A DNA stretch of 64,000 bases, taken from Actinernus sp. WN-2022 (Eukaryota; Cnidaria; Anthozoa; Actiniaria; Actinernidae). The stretch spans positions 83,599,537 to 83,663,536 of the forward strand of contig JAOWCC010001589.1 of NCBI GenBank assembly GCA_030867875.1, given 5' to 3'. The notes beneath the pieces were generated by a model that ran no database searches, was not told the DNA's origin, and worked only from the letters and a program-made list of their open reading frames with translations. Shown here one piece after another: positions 33,257 to 43,590 of this stretch; positions within the stretch are counted from its first letter, which is position 1; the number at the start of each line of letters is the position of its first letter. Position numbers and translations under genes: made by a program.

Positions 33257-34002
33257 GGTTTTCTCCATATTAAGAAGAAACCCATACAAGCTCTTATAAC
33301 GCAATCAAGCTGTAGCTATAAGTCTCCTACATAGCTTTCGCGTGGTTTTCATAAGCAACATGCGCAGACGCAGTAATACAGTAAAGAAATGGTAAACACC
33401 ACAGCTGTGTGTCCGTCGAGCTGGATGCACGCGGCAGGTTGTGTAAGATAAAGAAAGAAGCGTAAAAATCACTCAAGGAAAAGCCGAGTATGAAGGCAAC
33501 CTCTCAAGTGCGTCAATAACTCGATGGATGCACAGCTGTGGCATTTATACCATTTCTTTTGTAACATAACCATAACAATTCGAAAGCTAAAACTGTTTTT
33601 ATTGCTGATGAAATAAATATAAAATTGTCAATACATGAAGCGCAGCGAACAAAGTCGCATTCGTGAGCGTTCACGCAAATGTTCGAGCACAGGTAGCGCA
33701 AGTTCTGTAAATGGCCCCTAGAACGCCTGGTAACACAGGATACATTTGTATGTGATTTTTAGTCTGAAGTACTCGATTGTTCCAAGCTTTTTCGGTGAAA
33801 TCACGTTCCCTCCGCCAGTGCACAGACATACAACTGTCCTTCCTTTTAACGCCAGTCACTAGTAGAAACCAATTCTTGACGGGGTCCTAAACCCAAAAGA
33901 AGGTATAGTCAAAGCAGTTTGAGTGCGTGTCCGGGGTTATCTGTGCAGCAAAGAAACGGATGCGATGGGTGACTAGTTCCTTTAAAAACGTGTGTTGATC
34001 TG

Positions 34003-34333
34003 CGGCGGCGGGTTAGCTCAGTTGGTAGAGCACGGTCTAGAGTGCGGAAAGTCGGGGGTTCGAATCCCGGCCGCGTCCTTGGGCAGGGACGTTTATAAGC
34101 TGTTGGCCTTGTCTCCTACTTCTAATCAGTATTTGAAGGGGACGTGAAAGAACCTGTTGTACTGGTTGACAATCCCCTGCTCTTTTTCGAGTACACACTA
34201 AACATTGTAAACTGCGTGGCAGCTATTAGCGCCGTAAACAGTCCGAAAGAATTCACTGACAGTAAAATGTAAAGCGCCATGAGACTGTGGTGATATGGCG
34301 CTATATAAATATGGCCATTATTATTATTATAAG
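34003..34333 (+). mobile_element. tRNA-derived SINE, copy 3, full length
   Basis: The head (34,003-34,078) has the A-box ggttagctcagttggtagag and the B-box gggttcgaatccc, and looks like a tRNA with degraded acceptor pairing. A body of about 200 bp follows, containing gacaatcccctgctcttt. The 3' end reads gatatggcgctatataaat, then an (att)n tail at 34,316-34,330. Pol III transcription from the internal boxes is likely for the family. LINE-type mobilisation is inferred from the simple tail. Confidence 0.88.
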
Positions 34334-34402
34334 ATAAACACTGGTATCAGATCTACTAAAAGTCGATTAAGTTGTGCTAACCGCCGTGGGAGCGAGTAGA
34401 AA

Positions 34403-34432
34403 CTGACGTTTCGAGCGCTAGCCCTTCGTCAG
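34403..34432 (-). ncRNA. Candidate hammerhead-like core of a Penelope-type element
   Basis: The minus strand reads CTGACGA, then AGGGCTAGCGCTC, then GAAAC and GTC. The layout C-U-G-A-N-G-A, stem II, G-A-A-A, then GUC fits the hammerhead core, with C at the variable position. Stem II can pair GGGC with GCUC. Hammerheads in Penelope-like retroelements have a very short third stem and act as dimers (established knowledge). The same text also forms a simple CTGACG/CGTCAG hairpin. Only one copy is seen here and stem I was not demonstrated, so this is a candidate only. Confidence 0.35.
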
Positions 34433-34449
34433 ATCAAAAGGATGGCCTG

Positions 34450-35459
34450 GGCACTAATTAAATAAATAAAGTCAAGCAAAAGTAAGATTTCTGCTCGATT
34501 GTCATTGGTCGAAGGCACCAACGGTTTCTTTGTGTGTCAGATTGATATGGCTGAATTGTGCTTTCGCATCCAAAAAATCCACAACGTTATCTCGCTGTAA
34601 AATGAATTCGCTGAATGTGTAGCTTATTCATTATTCTATAGTCTGTATTAATATCAGGACACTATAGAGAACGTTTTTTTAGCGATATTTCTTCGTTTAA
34701 GTTCACTATAGTTTCAGCGGAATCATATTGCCATAATAAACCATTCACTTTATTTTAAAATCCTCAGAAAACCCTTGTCTGAATTGTTTACATTATATCC
34801 AGAAATGCTACACTTTTCCCTTATGTTGAGACTGACCAGTTAGTCGTCTTTTTGTCTTTTCTGTTTCATCCAAAAGTCTTGTTCCGGACACCTTGTTAAC
34901 GGCCGTTTCAACTCTTTCATCTGCTGGTGGCTTCGAAATTACTAAATGAAGCTCAAAAGTTGACAAAAGAACTTCGTCTTCGCTGAATAAACTTTCCTGC
35001 CATTTTGATAAGAGATTTCCCGCTTCCGTTGTTCTGTAAAGTAATTTTCGTGAGAAAGAAGAAAAACTGAAAAATGGGAAAATTGTAAATGCAATTAATA
35101 AGGAAGCTGAAATTAAGTTTTTTTTTTCTTCGCCTAGCAAGGTCTCCCTAAAAATAAAATGAAAATAGGGGGTCGCCATTCTCGTTTTTTCGTGAAGTAG
35201 CTGCAATTTATAGTAATTTAGAGGTCACACAGCAGAATATGTGAAATGTCAGCACGAGTCAACAGCGCCCATTGACTGCTAGGTCTTATATGACTAACTG
35301 GTCATAGCGAACAAATGATTTTGTTATGCAGTATGTGCCACCAAACTTAACGTAAAACCTTTAAAATACTGCGAGTGGACAGTACCATAACAGAATACGA
35401 CGAAATCTGTTTTGTTAGTATCCCTCAATTTAGCAATAAGCTTTCTCAAAAAGAAATGT
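34450..35459. other. Intergenic or repeat-derived DNA
   Basis: A minus-strand frame (34,808-35,206, 132 residues) has no motif I recognise. Its N-terminal part (ATPYFHFIFRETLLG) resembles the region around 37,110, so it is probably repeat-derived. Confidence 0.3.
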
Positions 35460-37060
35460 CTTCAGATTCTTTTTAAAACTAAAACTGAGGGGCTACATTT
35501 CAGTTCTAACGCAACGCATTCCATAGAGGCGGCGCACACACTGAAAAGGCACGGTGACCGTATCAATGTCTGTAAATTATAAGACGGCTCCCTTAATAGC
35601 ATCTTGTTTGCAGAACGAAGGCAGCGCTGCGGTATGTATGGCTCCAAAAGTTCCTTAAGATAACTAGGCGCAATATTATTAACTGCCTTGTAAGTAAAGA
35701 GCAGGATCTTAAACTCAATGCGCTGCTCAATAGGCAGCCAATGCAGCTCAACTAAAAGTGGTGTTACATGATCGGACTTACGAGAAAGTGTGACAAGCCT
35801 AGCTGCAGCATTCAGAACATGTTGCAGGAACTGAATTAAATGCTTAGGTAGGCCATATAACAACGAATTGCACTGATCAAGCCAGTTAGATGTGACAAAA
35901 GCGTGCACAACAATCTTAGTGGTGTTAAAACTTATAGGAACTTCCTAATTCTAGAAATGTCGTTCCTAATAGAATAAAAGGCAGATTTACACATTTGAGT
36001 AATCTGCTTGTCTAATGTTAGTGTATTGACGTCGATCACAACTCCAATGTTCCTAGCAAATAAGGAGGGGCAGACAGGTACGTCCACCACTTGAATGGTA
36101 TCCAGAGACATTGTCAGAAATCGATCCCACGCGTGCGCACTAGGCATCAAATTACGACCGTAAATAGACATCGTATTGCTCAGAATTTTACAGTACTTTG
36201 TATGGAGGTTTGTGTTTGGAGTCCAATTGTGAAACAGAATTACAATAAACCTTCAAATGCATCGTTTGCATCGTATTTTCTAGCATGTTCTTGACTGTAA
36301 AATTGCATGTAATCGAGTTGAAACGAAGAATTCTGGCTTCCTAGCTTAGTTGAATTAATACACTAGCGTGTGTTTTGGCCTCCATGTTCACTGTAATTTC
36401 CTTTAATTTAGCCACACTGATGGTTGCTTTGATCAACTTTGGAGAATAAGCACAAGCGTTTCTTAATTTGCAACGATGGAATCGAGTAGCTTAAATGTCA
36501 TTTTATCACACAAATATATCCAAATGTGACTTAGTATTTACCGACAGCTTCTCAGTGAGGCTAAATTTGAGTGAGTTTCAGGTATCTGTACACTTCTTTA
36601 GCTAGCTCATTCCATGATGTCAGAACTTCTGCAATACTTGCCTGAATATGTAGTGAATGGGTGGCAAAAACTAAAGCGGGAGAGAGCCTCAGAAATAGTG
36701 ATTTATGATTGACAGCCGCTATTACATAATTTTACGCCACGCCCACAATGGAATAGATTTCTGACAATGCGGAGCTGGGCGATGATCTCTGTTTTATCGT
36801 CATTAAGTTTAAGATTATTACTTAGCATCCATCTATCGATGTCTTGGACACAAGCTTTCACCTTCATCCGCGGACATGCTCTTGGTCGCCAACAACCGAA
36901 GTCTTGAAACTAAAATAAATCTGAGCATCATCAGCGTATAGATGGAAAGATACGCCATGATGCCTCATGATGTCTCCAAGCGGCGCTGTATAGAGTGAAT
37001 ACAAGAGCGGGCCAAGTACCGAGTCTGTAGAACCCCATAATCAAAAATATTTACTTTGGT
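35460..37060 (-). mobile_element. Decayed L2/CR1-like LINE, with an insertion
   Basis: Reading on the minus strand: [18 protein letters not shown] and the catalytic [11 protein letters not shown] at about 36,880-37,050, then LNDDKTEIIAQL at about 36,790. After about 650 bp of unrelated sequence it continues (36,110 down) with ARNIGVVIDV, SAFYSIRNDISRIRKFL, CNSLLYGLPKHLIQ, LNAAARLVTLSRKSDHVTPLL and LHWLPIEQRIEFKILL. The intervening 36,110-36,770 block has the inverted strings cattgtcagaaat and atttctgacaatg at its two edges and is probably a later insertion. Several stops and frameshifts are present. Confidence 0.78.
35462..36110 (-). pseudogene. C-terminal part of LINE reverse transcriptase protein
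   Basis: Two overlapping frames (35,932-36,110 and 35,462-35,908) encode the region after the reverse transcriptase thumb. The order CKSAFYSIRN, SRIRKFL, NSLLYGLPKHLIQ, NAAARLV, LHWLPIEQRI and FKILLFTYKAVN is the standard L2/CR1 C-terminal domain. It closely resembles the corresponding part of the LINE at 47,949-48,632. The two frames are offset by a frameshift near 35,920. Confidence 0.82.
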
Positions 37061-37064
37061 ATCT

Positions 37065-38524
37065 GTTTGCCAATCTCGCTGTGATTAAATATATAGAAGA
37101 AAAAGGGAGGTCACCATTTTCGTTTCGGAGATTTAGCTCCAAAACAGACTTTTTCCGAGGAAGGACTGGGGGCGAGTTTCGTGAAAACTTACATCTTACA
37201 TCGCCCAAATGAACTTATTTTTCATTGCCAACGTTAAATAAGTGTTAATATATGTAATGTTCAGTAATATACCCAAAACAGATATTTGTACCTCTGATTT
37301 TAGATTTCACCAACATGCGCAGTAGATACGCGCATTGCAAAACAAGGGAATCACCTTAAGGTTACCGGATACCTTCAAAACGAAAAAGATGGGAAAATAT
37401 TTTTTTACGCACAGAAATGTAGTTTTAGTAGTAGTGTCTCATATACCAAAAACTCCGTTCAAAAATAATAATTTTGACGGAGAAATACCAAAAGGAAGTT
37501 TTTAACCGGAAGTGAAGGTTCTTTTTGATTGACAGCAGATCAATAAACACATGACAAGTGCTCACTCGCCCGTAACCACCGTGAGGGGAATAGCACATAT
37601 TATTAAATTCATTTCATATACCAATGTTTACGTTTATTGAGAAAAGATTTTCCACACACGATTCCACAATTCCATCGGTTGTTGGCCTTTTGTCTTCCAA
37701 ATGAGGCCAAACAATACATACGACTACAAAGCCAAATAGGAGTCCTCGCAAAACCCGACAAGTGTTCGTATTTTCACTTTCAGACGGAGTGCCAAGTGGT
37801 CCACATCTGAACATAAAGAAGAATTGATAAGAGCCAGCCAAGAGAATATTTGTTTCCAAGAAAGCTTAGATGGAAACGTAGTCTGACGGTGACCTTGAAA
37901 CGGTTGAACCACGATCTCGCCGTGGTGTTTCAGACGCCTGCAAATCGCTGTCTCCTCTACTAACTATGCTGGCATTCATGGCGTCTCTATAGGTGTTCAC
38001 CTTGCCTTTGCCCCACGAGGTCTTTTTGAATTGTCTTTCCCATTTTTCTAGCCTGGGAAACCAGCCGACTATTCCGCTACCATTTTTCAAGTCACACAAA
38101 ACAAAACAAAAAACATTTTCTCGATGCGGCGCGTAGCTTTGATCGGAAATCAACATTGGCGGAAAATCTTGACAGATAGTTGAACTGTGATGAGAAATGA
38201 TTGGCCAAGAGCTTGCTAATTGTTGGAGAGGCGGGGCTTCAGATTCACGCACGACAGACGGCTAGATTTTTTGAAGTGCTATTTTCTCGCTTTCGATTTT
38301 CAATCAAAATAGTTTTAAAAAAGCTCCCACTCAAGAGGAATTTATTCGATTTGTGCGAAATTTTCACAAAATGTCAATTGATATCTCAGCTGCAAAATCT
38401 TGTCGGGGAATTGGGAAATTCTAAAAAGAGAGCTCTTAACGACGTTTCCCACATATCTACTCGGATTATTTTACGCCTTTTCACGGAAAGCATGATAACT
38501 TTTGAACTAAATCGAATTTTGAAA
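37065..38524. other. Intergenic DNA with unassigned frames
   Basis: Minus-strand frames at 37,614-37,859 and 37,866-38,252 and a plus frame at 38,201-38,563 show no domain known to me. The first contains a hydrophobic stretch. Some may be exons of a real gene, but splice structure could not be followed. Confidence 0.3.
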
Positions 38525-38532
38525 TTCCTAGG

Positions 38533-39258
38533 CCTAGTATGCGGGATGGACGCTGTGACATAGGCCTAGTATGCGGGATGGGCGCTGTGACATAGGCCTA
38601 GTATGCGGGATGGGCGCTGTGACATAGGCCTAGTATGCGGGATGGACGCTGTGACATAGGCCTAGTATACGGGATGGACGCTGTGACATAGGCCTAGTAT
38701 ACGGGATGGACGCTGTGACATAGGCCTAGTATACGGGATGGGCGCTGTGACATAGGCTTAGTATACGGGATGGACGCTGTGACATAGGTCTAGTATACGG
38801 GATGGGCGCTGTGACATAGGCCTAGTATGCGGGATGGACGCTGTGACATAGGCCTAGTATACGGGATGGGCGCTGTGACATAGGCCTAGTATGCGGGATG
38901 GGCGCTGTGACATAGGCCTAGTATGCGGGATGGGCGCTGTGACATAGGCCTAGTATACGGGATGGGCGCTGTGACATAGGCCTAGTATACGGGATGGACG
39001 CTGTGACATAGGCCTAGTATACGGGATGGTCGCTGTGACAGGCCTAGTATGCGGGATGGGCGCTGTGACATAGGCCTAGTATACGGAATGGCCGCTGTGA
39101 CATAGACCTAGTATACGGGATGGGCACTGTGACATAGGCTTAGTATGCGGGATGGGCGCTGTGACATAGGCCTAGTATGCGAGATGGACGCTGTGACATA
39201 GGGCTAGTATGCGCGATGGACGCTGTGACATAGGCCTAGTATGCGGGATGGACGCTCC
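38533..39258. repeat. 32-bp satellite array, ~22 units
   Basis: The unit cctagtatgcgggatggacg-ctgtgacatagg is repeated about 22 times. Variation is mostly g/a at two positions (tatgc/tatac and ggacg/gggcg), and one shortened unit lies near 39,036. It ends ggacgctcctgggctcctg, the right terminus of the GAGCCCAT MITE family. The array therefore came from expansion of the segment seen twice in the MITE at 31,777-32,011. Confidence 0.95.
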
Positions 39259-39403
39259 TGGGCTCCTGCCTCCCATGACCCGTGAGTCCAAAAAGTGAAC
39301 TTGAATGACGTCATAGTTATTACATCCCAAATTTGTGATCGGATCAGTACGCGTAGCGAAGCATTTCTTTTATAATTTAGTTTTATTGGCGATAAGTATG
39401 ACG

Positions 39404-39518
39404 TAGCCTGAGAAAATAGCCACCTCTCCTCGAGGGCTCTCTAAGCTAAGTGAGCTCGCGACTCACTCGCCGGGATTGAAGTGAGCCCGCGACGCGAGGT
39501 GATAGTTTTGTCAGGCTA
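39404..39518. mobile_element. 115-bp MITE, imperfect inverted repeats
   Basis: Left tagcctgagaaaatag and right gatagttttgtcaggcta are inverted, and the interior is GC-rich. Possible target duplication taagtat on both sides. Confidence 0.6.
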
Positions 39519-39589
39519 AGTATAACATGGATATATATATATATCATATATGCACCTAACTGTGGTTTGTTATCTCATTGTCCTTGTAG

Positions 39590-39672
39590 GTGCTTTGTCT
39601 ATTTTGACTGTTTTAACTTTCTCTTACTTCTTTCTCAAAAATGAGAGAATATTGGAAGAACTAACCAGTTAA
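39590..39672 (+). other. Possible terminal exon encoding a transmembrane segment
   Basis: A good acceptor (tcattgtccttgtag) precedes an open frame that reads GALSILTVLTFSYFFLKN, then ERILEELTS and stop. This is a hydrophobic helix long enough to span a membrane, followed by a short charged tail, as at the end of a type I membrane protein. Upstream exons were not found, and the 32-bp array would lie in the intron. It may belong to a separate gene before the cysteine-rich one. Chance cannot be excluded. Confidence 0.35.
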
Positions 39673-39738
39673 AAATGGGAAATTAACCTTCCCCAATGAC
39701 ACTGGAATACATGCAGGTACCAAATTAAAAGTAGGCTA

Positions 39739-39960
39739 CAATCACAGACACTGTTTGTTGGAACACCTCTTTCCCCAGGGAGGAGAAACACAGCCAGTGT
39801 TCCAGTATTATGTCTGAGATTGCAATCACAGATAATCTTCGTGGGAACACCCCTTATCCTGGATTCAGTGTTGAGTCCAAAAGTTCACACAACTTTAACT
39901 CACTCGCAATTCCAGCTGCCCTACAGAGTTAATTCAACATTATGTCTTAGATTATACCGG
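39739..39960. promoter_or_regulatory. Duplicated segment upstream of the cysteine-rich gene
   Basis: A segment of about 41 bp (caatcacaga, then gggaacacc or ttggaacacc) occurs at 39,739-39,779 and again at 39,823-39,864. A tatgtct-agatt string follows each copy. It lies within 300 bp of the gene start and may be promoter or 5' intron sequence. Confidence 0.35.
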
Positions 39961-40029
39961 GATTACAAACTTTACGTACTATAATTAATAATGACCTTCT
40001 TCTTTCTTCACACAGAGCCGGGTTGGACC

Positions 40030-41478
40030 ATGTATCGTTTATTTATGGTATGGGTTTTTCTCGCCCTCTTGCCGAACTTTGTAGCGGATAGTGTCGACGA
40101 AACAACGCGCTGCAGTTTCATAGCAGGTGAAACATGTCAACAATACCGCGCAGCGGGAAAGTATGACATAACTTGTAATGCCACAAGGTATACCTCTTGC
40201 GGACAGATCTGCAATAGTGCTAAATGCAACCTTCACTGCAGTGCTTCAAAAGAGTGTAACCAGACATGCGTGGCAGGTCGATGCGTGACAGCACTATGTT
40301 CATCACCAAACTGTACTCAATCGTGTGTTCGTGCCTCATGTCAGATGGAGTGTCGAGGAAATCAATGTCACCAAAGTTGTGAGTCATCTGGATGTGACAT
40401 CGCATGTCCTGCGGGCGTAGAGCGATGCGTTCAAGTATGTAATTTGGGGAAGTGCACGATGAGGTGTCGTGCAGGCGTAAAGAGCTGCAATCAAACGTGT
40501 TTAGGAGGCAAGTGTGCAATGATTTGTAATGCTAAGGAATGCATTCAATCGTGTAGAGATGGGGACTGTGTCTACGACGAAAGATACATCGAAGGGCCAC
40601 TAGAAAACCTAAGACCAGTTCGCGAGTGCAACAAGCCCGACAGATCTGATACCTGCAATCAAAACTGCACCGAGGGGAAATGCAAGCTTGCCAATTTGTA
40701 CGGGCAACACGAGAAGTCGTTGCAAACATGCATTGGAGGAAACTGCTCATTTGTATGCAAAGCTCCACTGCTGTGTAGTCAGGTATGCACTGGAGGGAAC
40801 TGCATGAGATACGCATGTACGTCCGAATATTGTGTGCAGGAATGCATTGCCGGTAATTGCGAAATGGAATGTAGCTCCAAATCGTGCTACCAAATAGCCC
40901 GAGGAGGTCGAACAACCATGCGTTGCCTTTTGACGGTAGATAAATGCCACCAGTTCTGTCCCGGCGGCGACTGCAATCTCTATTGTCAGGCAAAGTTATG
41001 CTATCCGAATTGCAAAGCTGGGGGTTGTCTCACATCAAATGTAAAGCCTCGCATAATTGCTCTTCCAACTACAGTACGTTGCTTGGTCACTACGGGTGAA
41101 TGCCAGCAAAACTGCCACACGAAACGGAGCTGCATTTGTCGAAGATACTACGCTCTCTTTCACTCCTGCGATCAACTCTGCTACGAAGGAAACTGCCGAA
41201 GTATGAAATGCTACACGCTTCATAAATGTAACCAGGTCTGTGAGGATGGTCGATGCAAATCAATGCTGTGCAAGTCAGATGTTTGCGTTCAGGATTGCAG
41301 GGGTTCGAATTGCGAAATGGAATGCAGGTCGAAAAACTGCACACAGCTTTGTCCGGGTGGTGGGTGCACGATGAGGTGTACCTCGCGTGTAGATAACTGT
41401 GTGCAAGCATGCAATACTCGAGAAGGGCACTGCAGGTTTGAATGTCACGGCAAGTCGTGTTTCGTGACAATGTTATAA
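40030..41478 (+). CDS. Secreted cysteine-ladder protein, ~20 tandem C-x-Q-x-C units
   Basis: A 482-residue single-exon ORF. I chose the ATG at 40,030 because it is in good context (gaccatgt), starts a signal peptide (YRLFMVWVFLALLPNFVADS), and lies just after a likely acceptor (ttcttcacacag). An in-frame ATG at 39,991 would put the signal inside. After residue 20 the mature protein is about 20 imperfect units of C-x-Q-x-C-x2-G-x-C-x3-C with 3-6 residue spacers. Examples are CNQTCVAGRC, CVQECIAGNCEMEC and CTQLCPGGGCTMRC. I count 80 cysteines (about 17%). Units 9 and 12 have lost cysteines; two longer inserts lie near residues 195-225 and 340-360. Several N-x-S/T sites are visible. No membrane segment at the C-terminus. 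A disulfide-rich extracellular or matrix protein is inferred; I know no characterised homologue. Confidence 0.85.
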   Translation: MYRLFMVWVFLALLPNFVADSVDETTRCSFIAGETCQQYRAAGKYDITCNATRYTSCGQICNSAKCNLHCSASKECNQTCVAGRCVTALCSSPNCTQSCVRASCQMECRGNQCHQSCESSGCDIACPAGVERCVQVCNLGKCTMRCRAGVKSCNQTCLGGKCAMICNAKECIQSCRDGDCVYDERYIEGPLENLRPVRECNKPDRSDTCNQNCTEGKCKLANLYGQHEKSLQTCIGGNCSFVCKAPLLCSQVCTGGNCMRYACTSEYCVQECIAGNCEMECSSKSCYQIARGGRTTMRCLLTVDKCHQFCPGGDCNLYCQAKLCYPNCKAGGCLTSNVKPRIIALPTTVRCLVTTGECQQNCHTKRSCICRRYYALFHSCDQLCYEGNCRSMKCYTLHKCNQVCEDGRCKSMLCKSDVCVQDCRGSNCEMECRSKNCTQLCPGGGCTMRCTSRVDNCVQACNTREGHCRFECHGKSCFVTML

Positions 41479-41696
41479 TTTGTCACGCAGTAACACAATT
41501 CTAAAAATAGCCAATACGTATTTACATGACTGAATATCATTAACAGCTAACTTATAGTTAACAAATTAAAATTTGCATGGAACGTAATAGGACAACATTT
41601 ATTAATGAAATTAAGAAGCGTATATATATGACTTCCCGACATTATGTGTAAATTAATGGTAATCTGAGTTCAGGTGTGTTGACCAATGGGCTCCTG

Positions 41697-41885
41697 GCCT
41701 AGGCCTTTTGCAGGACACAGTCACTTGCTGATACATCACTTCAATAACCAATGAATGGCACTTGTGATCCCATGGAAAAGGAGAAAGATCGACGATCGAT
41801 TGGAGAATTTACCAACAGATTTTGCTAATAACCTAATAATACCACCGTTCTCGACGTGCAAGTGCCTTTAAATGCAAAAAGGTCC
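41697..41885. repeat. Dispersed repeat C, copy 2
   Basis: It shares aggccttttgcagg, agatcgacgatcgattgg and aagtgcctttaaat with 15,195-15,660, and has a single cagtcacttgctg unit where that copy has the minisatellite. Confidence 0.78.
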
Positions 41886-41959
41886 ATTACCTTGGGTGCC
41901 AACATCTGCAAATGGCAAGACAAGCAAGTAGAGTCTTCTTCAGTATATAGTTCTGCTGA

Positions 41960-42125
41960 CATAATATCTGGGGGTACTTTGCCATTTTCTGGGTGAGGAT
42001 GCTCCGCTGGGAGCTAAGAAACCTTATACCCCTTCTCAGATCTAAAAATTCGATTTTTCCTACCCCATCTCAGAGTAGACTAAAGAAAACTAATAAAAAT
42101 AAGAGAAAAAAATGCCAAAACAATG
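41960..42125 (-). repeat. Dispersed repeat D, copy 1
   Basis: The minus strand reads gagatggggtaggaaaaatc, gagaaggggtataag and cccagcggagcatcctc. The text gagaaggggtaacgc, then cccagcggagcaccccc, occurs at 62,470-62,515 on the plus strand. Related words (gagatggggcacac) are found at 62,227. Confidence 0.55.
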
Positions 42126-42409
42126 CATTCGAAAATTGAATAGAAAACGTATACAGTGTGTGTCGTTTAATTGACTTGTACATAGCTGTTTCGCATAAAA
42201 CAGATATCACTAGCAAGATGTCAATTTTATAACTGGATCAGACCTTTTAGATAGAGGCTTTATATATCCGTGGGCACTCCGTTTGCGATCCTGATTGCAC
42301 TTGCATCTATCCGCCGTAAAGACCGAAGTGAATCTGATTTCTTGAAAAAGCAAAGATTTACAGATACTCTTTCATAATTTGTAGCGACCTATTCTACTTT
42401 CAGCATATC

Positions 42410-42505
42410 TTTTTATTTTCAGCATTTGTTTTTTTGTTTGCACCGTTTCTTTTTTTTTATTTGCAGCATTTATTTTATTTGCAGCATTTATTTTATTTGC
42501 AGCGT
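42410..42505. repeat. T-rich tandem repeat of ttatttgcagca type
   Basis: Repeats of tttatttgcagcat with a spacing of about 16-17 bp occur at least three times (42,457-42,502). More degenerate copies start at 42,410. Confidence 0.75.
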
Positions 42506-42526
42506 GCCCGGGCTTTATTCATGACC

Positions 42527-42616
42527 CCAAGACAATAGGACTGTGACGTCATCCGAATTAATGAGATACCACAAACCACCGCAACTGACGGATAATTCCA
42601 TGCATCTCTACTACTA
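42527..42616. repeat. Short repeat with TGACGTCA, copy 3
   Basis: The text caataggactgtgacgtcat, then ccgaattaatgagat, and the end catctctactacta correspond to the 8341-8741 array and to 3170-3291, but the middle differs. Confidence 0.7.
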
Positions 42617-42626
42617 ATGTCGCTCA

Positions 42627-42809
42627 GGGCCCAGTTCCTGAAAGCCCGATTAAGATAATTCAGGATTAAGGGAAACCTTTAGTTTGATTTGCTAACTCAT
42701 GGACTACTGATTTGGGATTAAAAAGACCCACCTGCTACCAAGAGAACCAAGTCCTCGGTTAAAACTTCATCCAGGATTAATGCTTATCGGGCTTCAACGA
42801 ACTTAGGCC
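42627..42809. mobile_element. MITE with gggcccagtt ends
   Basis: The left end, gggcccagttcctgaaagcc, pairs with the right end, ggcttcaacgaacttaggcc. Inner blocks ccgattaagata and aatgcttatcgg also pair. It is the same family as the 49,840-50,565 element. Confidence 0.7.
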
Positions 42810-42814
42810 TAAAA

Positions 42815-43590
42815 AGTCAGTCCCTCGATTACCGGCCACACCGGCTGATTTATCAGTTAGTTCAGTTATTGTGCCAGCCATACGCCTCTGCATAATACTC
42901 CGATCGACTGACAGTCAAGAGACCACTTTTTACTTCTGTTAAGCGATTTTGCTAACACGCGTACGCTTTATAAAGGAGTTGTTTCACTTTCAGATTTTGA
43001 CTGATGAATGACTGTAAATAGAACTCAATAAATTAAGATTAAAACGTTGTATTTCAAATACTTTGATTTGACTCTGAATCGCTTCCTTACAGCTGCTCGC
43101 ATTGCACTCAGAATTATCTAACCTGTGTGTAATATGGAGGTCGGCCTTAGGAGATATGTTGATTTTAGCTTGTAAACGTCTGTCGCATATACCCCTTTTT
43201 AAATGAGCGCGAGGCCGTACCGTGAGTTATGAACCGAGTTTTATTTCCCTGCTTTATGTAAAACAGCAAAAAACATGGATCTATATATAACTTATGGTAT
43301 GGACTAAGTGAGCAAGATTAACAAGATGTTTAGTGTATGGCTCAAAAGTATTCCAAACCAGTGTGGGCCGTACTGCACGTTATGGACCGCAAACTGGCCA
43401 ATCATAGCTCACCAAGTTAACTAGTCATATAGTAAAGCCTACTTAACACCACGACACGAATCGCTACACGTTGATCAACCTTACTACCTGTCGTAACTGT
43501 CTGTTACAAGCGGCACGATGTCCTCGGATCTTCTTCGTACCCAGGGGCCTTTACGCGCCTAATCCAAGATGGCGTCGTAAGAAGGATGGA
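42815..43590. other. Intergenic DNA without recognised features
   Basis: No coding, RNA or repeat structure was assigned. Confidence 0.4.

Noticed and set aside
34003..34078. Functional tRNA gene
   Set aside because: A- and B-boxes are good, but the acceptor stem does not pair and the sequence continues into a SINE body shared with two other copies.
38533..39258. Centromeric or telomeric repeat
   Set aside because: The array is short, the unit is clearly derived from a MITE end, and it is not a telomere-type sequence.
40039..41470. Several minus-strand frames of 62-153 residues
   Set aside because: They are shadows of the cysteine-rich plus-strand gene.
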